This document shows positions 59,935 to 64,000 of a stretch of 64,000 bases of DNA, one piece after another. This DNA is from Tachypleus tridentatus. Lineage: Eukaryota > Arthropoda > Merostomata > Xiphosura > Limulidae. Location: contig NC_134829.1 of assembly GCF_004210375.1 (NCBI RefSeq), positions 30,830,034-30,894,033 of the forward strand. Direction: 5' to 3'. Under the pieces are notes generated by a model. It saw only the letters and a program-made list of their open reading frames with translations. It had not been told where the DNA came from and made no database searches. A program made the position numbers and the translations under genes. How positions within the stretch are numbered: position 1 is the first letter of the stretch; every line of letters begins with the position of its first letter.

Positions 59935-60530
59935 TGTTACGTATTATAATTTGTTATATTACGTTATTTGTTTCTGTTTGTTTGTTTGTTTTTGAATTTC
60001 GCACAAAGCTACTCGAGGGCTATCTGTGCTAGCCGTCCCTAATTTAGCAGTGTAAGACTAGAGGGAAAGCAGCTAGTCATCACCACCCACCGCCAACTCT
60101 CGGGCTACTCTTTTACCAACGAATAGTGGGATTGACCGTTACATTATAACGCCCCACGGCTGAAAGGGCGAGTATGCTTCGTGTGATAATTATTCGAACC
60201 TGCGACCCTCAGATTACGAGTCGAACGCCTTAACTATCTGGTCATGCCGGGCCAATTATATTAACGTACTACTATTTCAAATAAATAGAAATTTGAATCT
60301 GGAAGTCAATAACATATTAATTTGTATTAAATCTATGTTATTTACTAACAAAATTGATAAACAGTTTTCTTTTTCAACACCAATATATTTTAATATACAA
60401 ACACAAAAACGATAAAGTTTTTATAATAACGGTTATTATTAATAGTTATTACTATAGGTGGTTTTATATACAAGAGTTATACAAACTTAGACAACACCGA
60501 GTCGTATATCCGGTCTGTAACTGAATATAA
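59935..60530 (-). mobile_element. LTR fragment interrupted by a SINE
   Basis: The left piece (59935-59966: TGTTACGTATTATAATTTGT) and right piece (60254-60530: ATTAACGTACTACTATTTCA onward to GTATATCCGGTCTGTAACTG) belong to one inverted LTR. The SINE between them inserted later. Confidence 0.8.
59967..60253 (-). mobile_element. tRNA-derived SINE nested in an LTR
   Basis: Full-length inverted copy, (TTTG)n tail to GTCATGCCGGGCC. Flanked by TTATATTACGTTA and TTATATTAACGTA, a plausible target duplication. This orders the two insertions: LTR first, SINE second. Confidence 0.95.
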
Positions 60531-61789
60531 ACTGCTTAAAAAAAAGTAAAGGAACAAGTACGTATCCTTATATAATTTATCTTAGTGTTTCAAATGAGAT
60601 TTTTATTTTTTAGGTAATTTGTCTCATTTCAGTTTCACCTGTATCCTTTTTTTTAAATGTGTGGTGAACGGTAAAACATGGAGAAAGTAAAATTTAAAAT
60701 ATACCTTGAAAAATCCCCATGCGTCTTCCATGGCAAAAGTGATGGGCTATGGTAAGAGGTTAGTTTATGGTCTACTCAAAACGGCCTCTCATGGAGATCG
60801 TAATCTCATTACTTACTAAATACAAGTATTTACAATAGCAGAAAACGTTCAATTTAACTAATATTGTCGATATACTGTGAATAATATAATGCCTACTCAG
60901 TAGGCTAAAGAAAGTTAAGGCTGCATTAAGGAGTTGGTTGCCGAGTCATTTTAGAATTGTCTTTCCAACATTAGGGTGCGTCTTCCACGATGTAGAGTCT
61001 TACAAGGCGTAAAGTACGGTAATTATGCTTCTTTGACTAAAGTTGTTCACGCTCTATAAGATTTCTCTTTTAAATCTTTTCAGAATGTTCTCCAGTCCAT
61101 GTACATGAGATAAAATAATATTGTTGTTCATAATAAATAAATATATAACAGGTCAAACTTGGTAGTTACCATAATTGTAGGAGAAGCGATTTGTATTCAG
61201 TTCACGTTCTAAATCACTGACATTGTTACTAATAAATCGGTGTAATTTACAATACACATTTTTTTTTTTTCATAGAGCTGTTAATGGTTAATATCATTGT
61301 TCATTTAAAACTCGGATACAACAATTATTTACGGTATTATAAAATCGTTGAAAGGGGAAATGTTGGAGATCTCTTTCACAGCATGTTGAATATAAATCTA
61401 TGTTATTAACTAAAGTTACAATAAACGCAGCAGATTCGATTAATGTGAAACATCGTTACTTTATTACTCTGCTCTCTTCATTATAGTCACCTAACGTTCT
61501 TGGTATAATAATTGATAGAATCATCAAAAAGCATAAGCCTTTTTCAGGTCTGACAAGAAAAAGTGAAACTTCGTGAATGTGTATTTCCTTTTAAATATTA
61601 CAGAACATGAAAAGCTTTGACTAAAAGTTATAATGGGATATTATAACAATAAGAGATCTGATTGTGTTTTCATTTAGATGTTTGTAAAGAAAATTATTTC
61701 TGTTTTTTTTTTTTTTTTAGTTAGCTTGGAAAAAGGAACCTATCAATATTAAAACATTCTCAGTCCAGGATTAAACTATGTCGTGACAC
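60531..61789. other. AT-rich stretch without a supported gene
   Basis: Contains poly(T) runs near 61260 and 61700. Nothing else recognised. Confidence 0.45.
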
Positions 61790-62040
61790 AAATGCATTGA
61801 TTTGTTTGTTTGTTTTACAATTTCGCGCAAATCTACTCGAGGGCTATTTGCGTTAGCCGTCCCTAATTTAGCAGTGTAAGACTAGAGGAAAGGCAGCTAG
61901 TCATCACCACCCACCACCAACTTTTGGGCTCTCTTATACCAAGGAATAGTGGGATTGACCGTAACTTTATAACGCCCCTACGGCTGAAAGGGCGAGCATG
62001 TTTGGTGCGATCAGGATTCGAACCCGCTAAATGCATTGAT
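61790..62040 (-). mobile_element. 5'-truncated tRNA-derived SINE with 12-bp TSD
   Basis: SINE sequence 61802-62028 stops inside the B-box (GATTCGAACCCGC), so the tRNA head is missing. AAATGCATTGAT occurs at 61790-61801 and again at 62029-62040, an exact 12-bp target duplication. The truncation therefore happened during integration. Confidence 0.95.
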
Positions 62041-62143
62041 AGGATTAATCATTTAGTTTTATCTGAGATTAAAAAAATAAACTCGAGGGATTTGCATCAT
62101 TTGGCACCTAAGTTTTGATAATACGTATAACTGATGAAACTAT

Positions 62144-62257
62144 CGTCCTCTGGTTGGACAGTAGTAAGTCTACGGATTTGCAACGATAAAATCCGGGGTT
62201 CGATTTCTATTGGTATATAACAGCAGATAACCCGATGTTTCTTTGCTATAAGCACGC
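62144..62257 (+). mobile_element. Short SINE family copy
   Basis: TCTACGGATTTGCAACGATA, the B-box GGGGTTCGATTTC, then GCAGATAACCCGATGTTTCT and TTGCTATAAGCACGC. Same subfamily as 41038. Confidence 0.78.
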
Positions 62258-62363
62258 TAATTATTTAGTAGAAACTATCAATATACGTAAAACTTTATTA
62301 GTAAAATAGTTATATTTAAAATTATATTGTAATAATGAAAGTAGCACCATCGCGATATGAATA

Positions 62364-63624
62364 TTAAGTTGTTCAAAAAATAATGGCGGACGTTTATACT
62401 AAAATCTTAGATATTTATAGGGGCAAGAAACCTGTCTTTTTTTTTTTCGACTTCATATATACCATTGAAAAAATTAAAGTTTTCTTGTATTAATTAGTTC
62501 TTTTATTCTTTTCAAAACTTTATTTCCAATATTTTAGAACATTGCAATAAATTATGGGGAATAAAATCGTACTTTTTTTTTTTTTGCGCGAATTCAAATG
62601 TGGTCGTTATACATCACAAACAGCTCGCAGTATCAACCAAACATGGGGCGAAAGAACCATGTCTGAACATACAGTATAGAGTTGAATCCAAAAGTTCCGT
62701 AATGCAGATGTGAGTCTTGAAGATAAGGAAAAGGACGTCCTTCTGCTGTTGAAAATGACCAACTGTGATAACATTAGTAGAAAGAAACCTGCACCAAACT
62801 GTTCGAGAAATGGCACGAGAATTGTGTGTCGACATTTCCACAATTTCAGATCATCTCGAGCAAATTGAAAGAGTAAAAAAAAAACACACAAAAAACAAAC
62901 TCGACAAGTGAGTTCCACACGTACTCCGTGAAAATCAGAAAAACCACCATTTTTAACTATGCTCTGTGCTGATTTTGCGCAACAGAAATGACCCATTAAT
63001 TGATCGAATTGTCATATGCGAGACAAGTGGATATTTTACGACAACAGAAAGTAATCTGCACAATGGCCCAACTGTGACGAAGATCCAAAGTATTTCCGAA
63101 AGCCAAAGTTGCATCAACAAAAGATTACGGTCACTGTGTGGTGGTCTACGGCCGGTTTATCCATTACAGCTTGCTCAGCGAGGGTCAGAATATCGCTGCG
63201 AAGGTTTATCAGAATTGGAAGAAATACTTAAAAAATGGTGTGAAAACTGCCAGCATTAGTCAGTTGAAGAGCACCAACCTTGCTTCACAATAATGCTCGA
63301 TCACACGTTGCTCAAATGATGCTCTAGAAGCTCAAGGAATTGTGCTACAAAATGTTGTCTCTTATTCAGTAGACCTGTCACCCACCGACTACCAATTTTT
63401 CAAGCATTAGGACGACTTTTTTTTTTTATACAAGACAAAAGATTCAACGACAGATGAGCACCAGAGAGTGGCTTTAAAGAATTTAAGTTCTAGGATTTCA
63501 GAGTCTTATCGTCATGGCATTTCTTCTTAGGTTCTTATTTTGATTAATAAAGTTGCTTTTGAATTTTTTTATTTCTTATTAAAGTTAAAGTTTAAAATCC
63601 GCCATTATTTTTCAAACAACTTAA
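62364..63624 (+). mobile_element. Mariner transposon, near full length, inactive
   Basis: 1261 bp between TA duplications (62362-62363, 63625-63626). Terminal inverted repeats are TTAAGTTGTTCAAAAAATAA (left) and TTAAGTTGTTTGAAAAATAA (right, read inward), both followed by TGGCGGA. Transposase is readable in pieces on the plus strand: TWGERTMSEHTV and KFRNADVSLED (N-terminal, 62630-62740), LCVDISTISDHLE (about 62830), LILRNRNDPLIDRIV (about 62970), VTVWWSTAGL-like (about 63130), LSPTDYQFFK (about 63375). The HDNARxH catalytic block reads HNNARSH, with the catalytic Asp replaced by Asn. The region of the first catalytic Asp is frameshifted. Confidence 0.93.
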
Positions 63625-63865
63625 TACTTTGCTATTGTAAAATGTTAGAAATAGATATTTTGAATAATTTATTACTTATTTCTTAACTATTGTGGAAAAA
63701 CAATAAAAAATATTATTTTAAAGATAAGGGATGTTTTTAATGACTCGTATCTTGCATAAATTATGACAAAATATAATTTATGTATCGTAAATGAGTGTCA
63801 AATAAACGAAATTGTCTTTCGCAAACTCGAAACATTTTTATTGTTACTAATCACTTCTCGAGTTC

Positions 63866-64000
63866 CTCGGTTGAGGCACTCGACTCGTAATCTGATGGTC
63901 GCGGGTTCGAATCTCCGTCACACCAAATATGCTCGTCCTTTCAGCGCGTTATAATGTAACGGTCAATCCCACTATTCGTTGGTAAAAGAGTAACTCAACA
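63866..64000 (+). mobile_element. tRNA-derived SINE, cut by window end
   Basis: From GGTTGAGGCACTCGACTCGT through the B-box GGGTTCGAATCTCC to CAATCCCACTATTCGTTGGT, then the window ends. Confidence 0.95.

Overview
This is a gene-poor, AT-rich window of a repeat-laden animal genome. Its defining signature is more than twenty copies of a tRNA-derived SINE in both orientations. A tRNA-like head (B-box GGTTCGAATCC) is followed by a conserved body and an (AAAC)n tail. From memory this SINE looks like one abundant in horseshoe crabs (Limulus/Tachypleus), so a chelicerate host is my inference. It is not proven by the sequence.

Host genes. Three partial genes can be supported by open frames that agree in phase across splice sites. 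(1) A plus-strand gene ends here: exons 1650-1750 and 3041-3210 encode the end of a laminin-G domain, with a poly(A) signal at 3250. (2) A minus-strand gene has its last two exons at 48003-48092 and 47604-47868. It encodes a Ser/Lys-rich, probably disordered C-terminus of no recognised family. (3) A plus-strand gene appears to start at 54142 with a perfect GTAAGT donor, and its next coding exon at 59426-59588 is Cys-rich. Several single exon-like segments are listed at low confidence.

Mobile DNA. Two near full-length but dead mariner elements carry TIRs and TA duplications (4562-5796, 62364-63624). There is a decayed Ty3/gypsy-class LTR element (7671-about 9980) whose integrase lies upstream of RT/RNase H. 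Partial or solo LTRs apparently of the same family are scattered through the window. There is an RTE-like LINE remnant (minus, 14190-15585), a Tc1-like transposase scrap, and a Jockey-like LINE (43079-45645). A 3'-tail family at about 25 kb and 36 kb carries a hammerhead-ribozyme-like core.

Satellites. Tandem arrays occupy 1-1345 (46 bp unit), 10126-10715 (35 bp), 11167-11989 (14 bp), 19234-20762 (52 bp with a 4-unit higher-order period), 23119-23962 (64 bp passing into 36 bp) and 28232-28672 (43 bp).

The most interesting observations are the hammerhead-like RNA inside a long inverted repeat (24795-25820), the integrase-first pol order of the LTR element, and SINEs with different heads but a common 3' tail. 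Everything was read by eye, and boundaries of degenerate repeats are good to about 10-30 bases.
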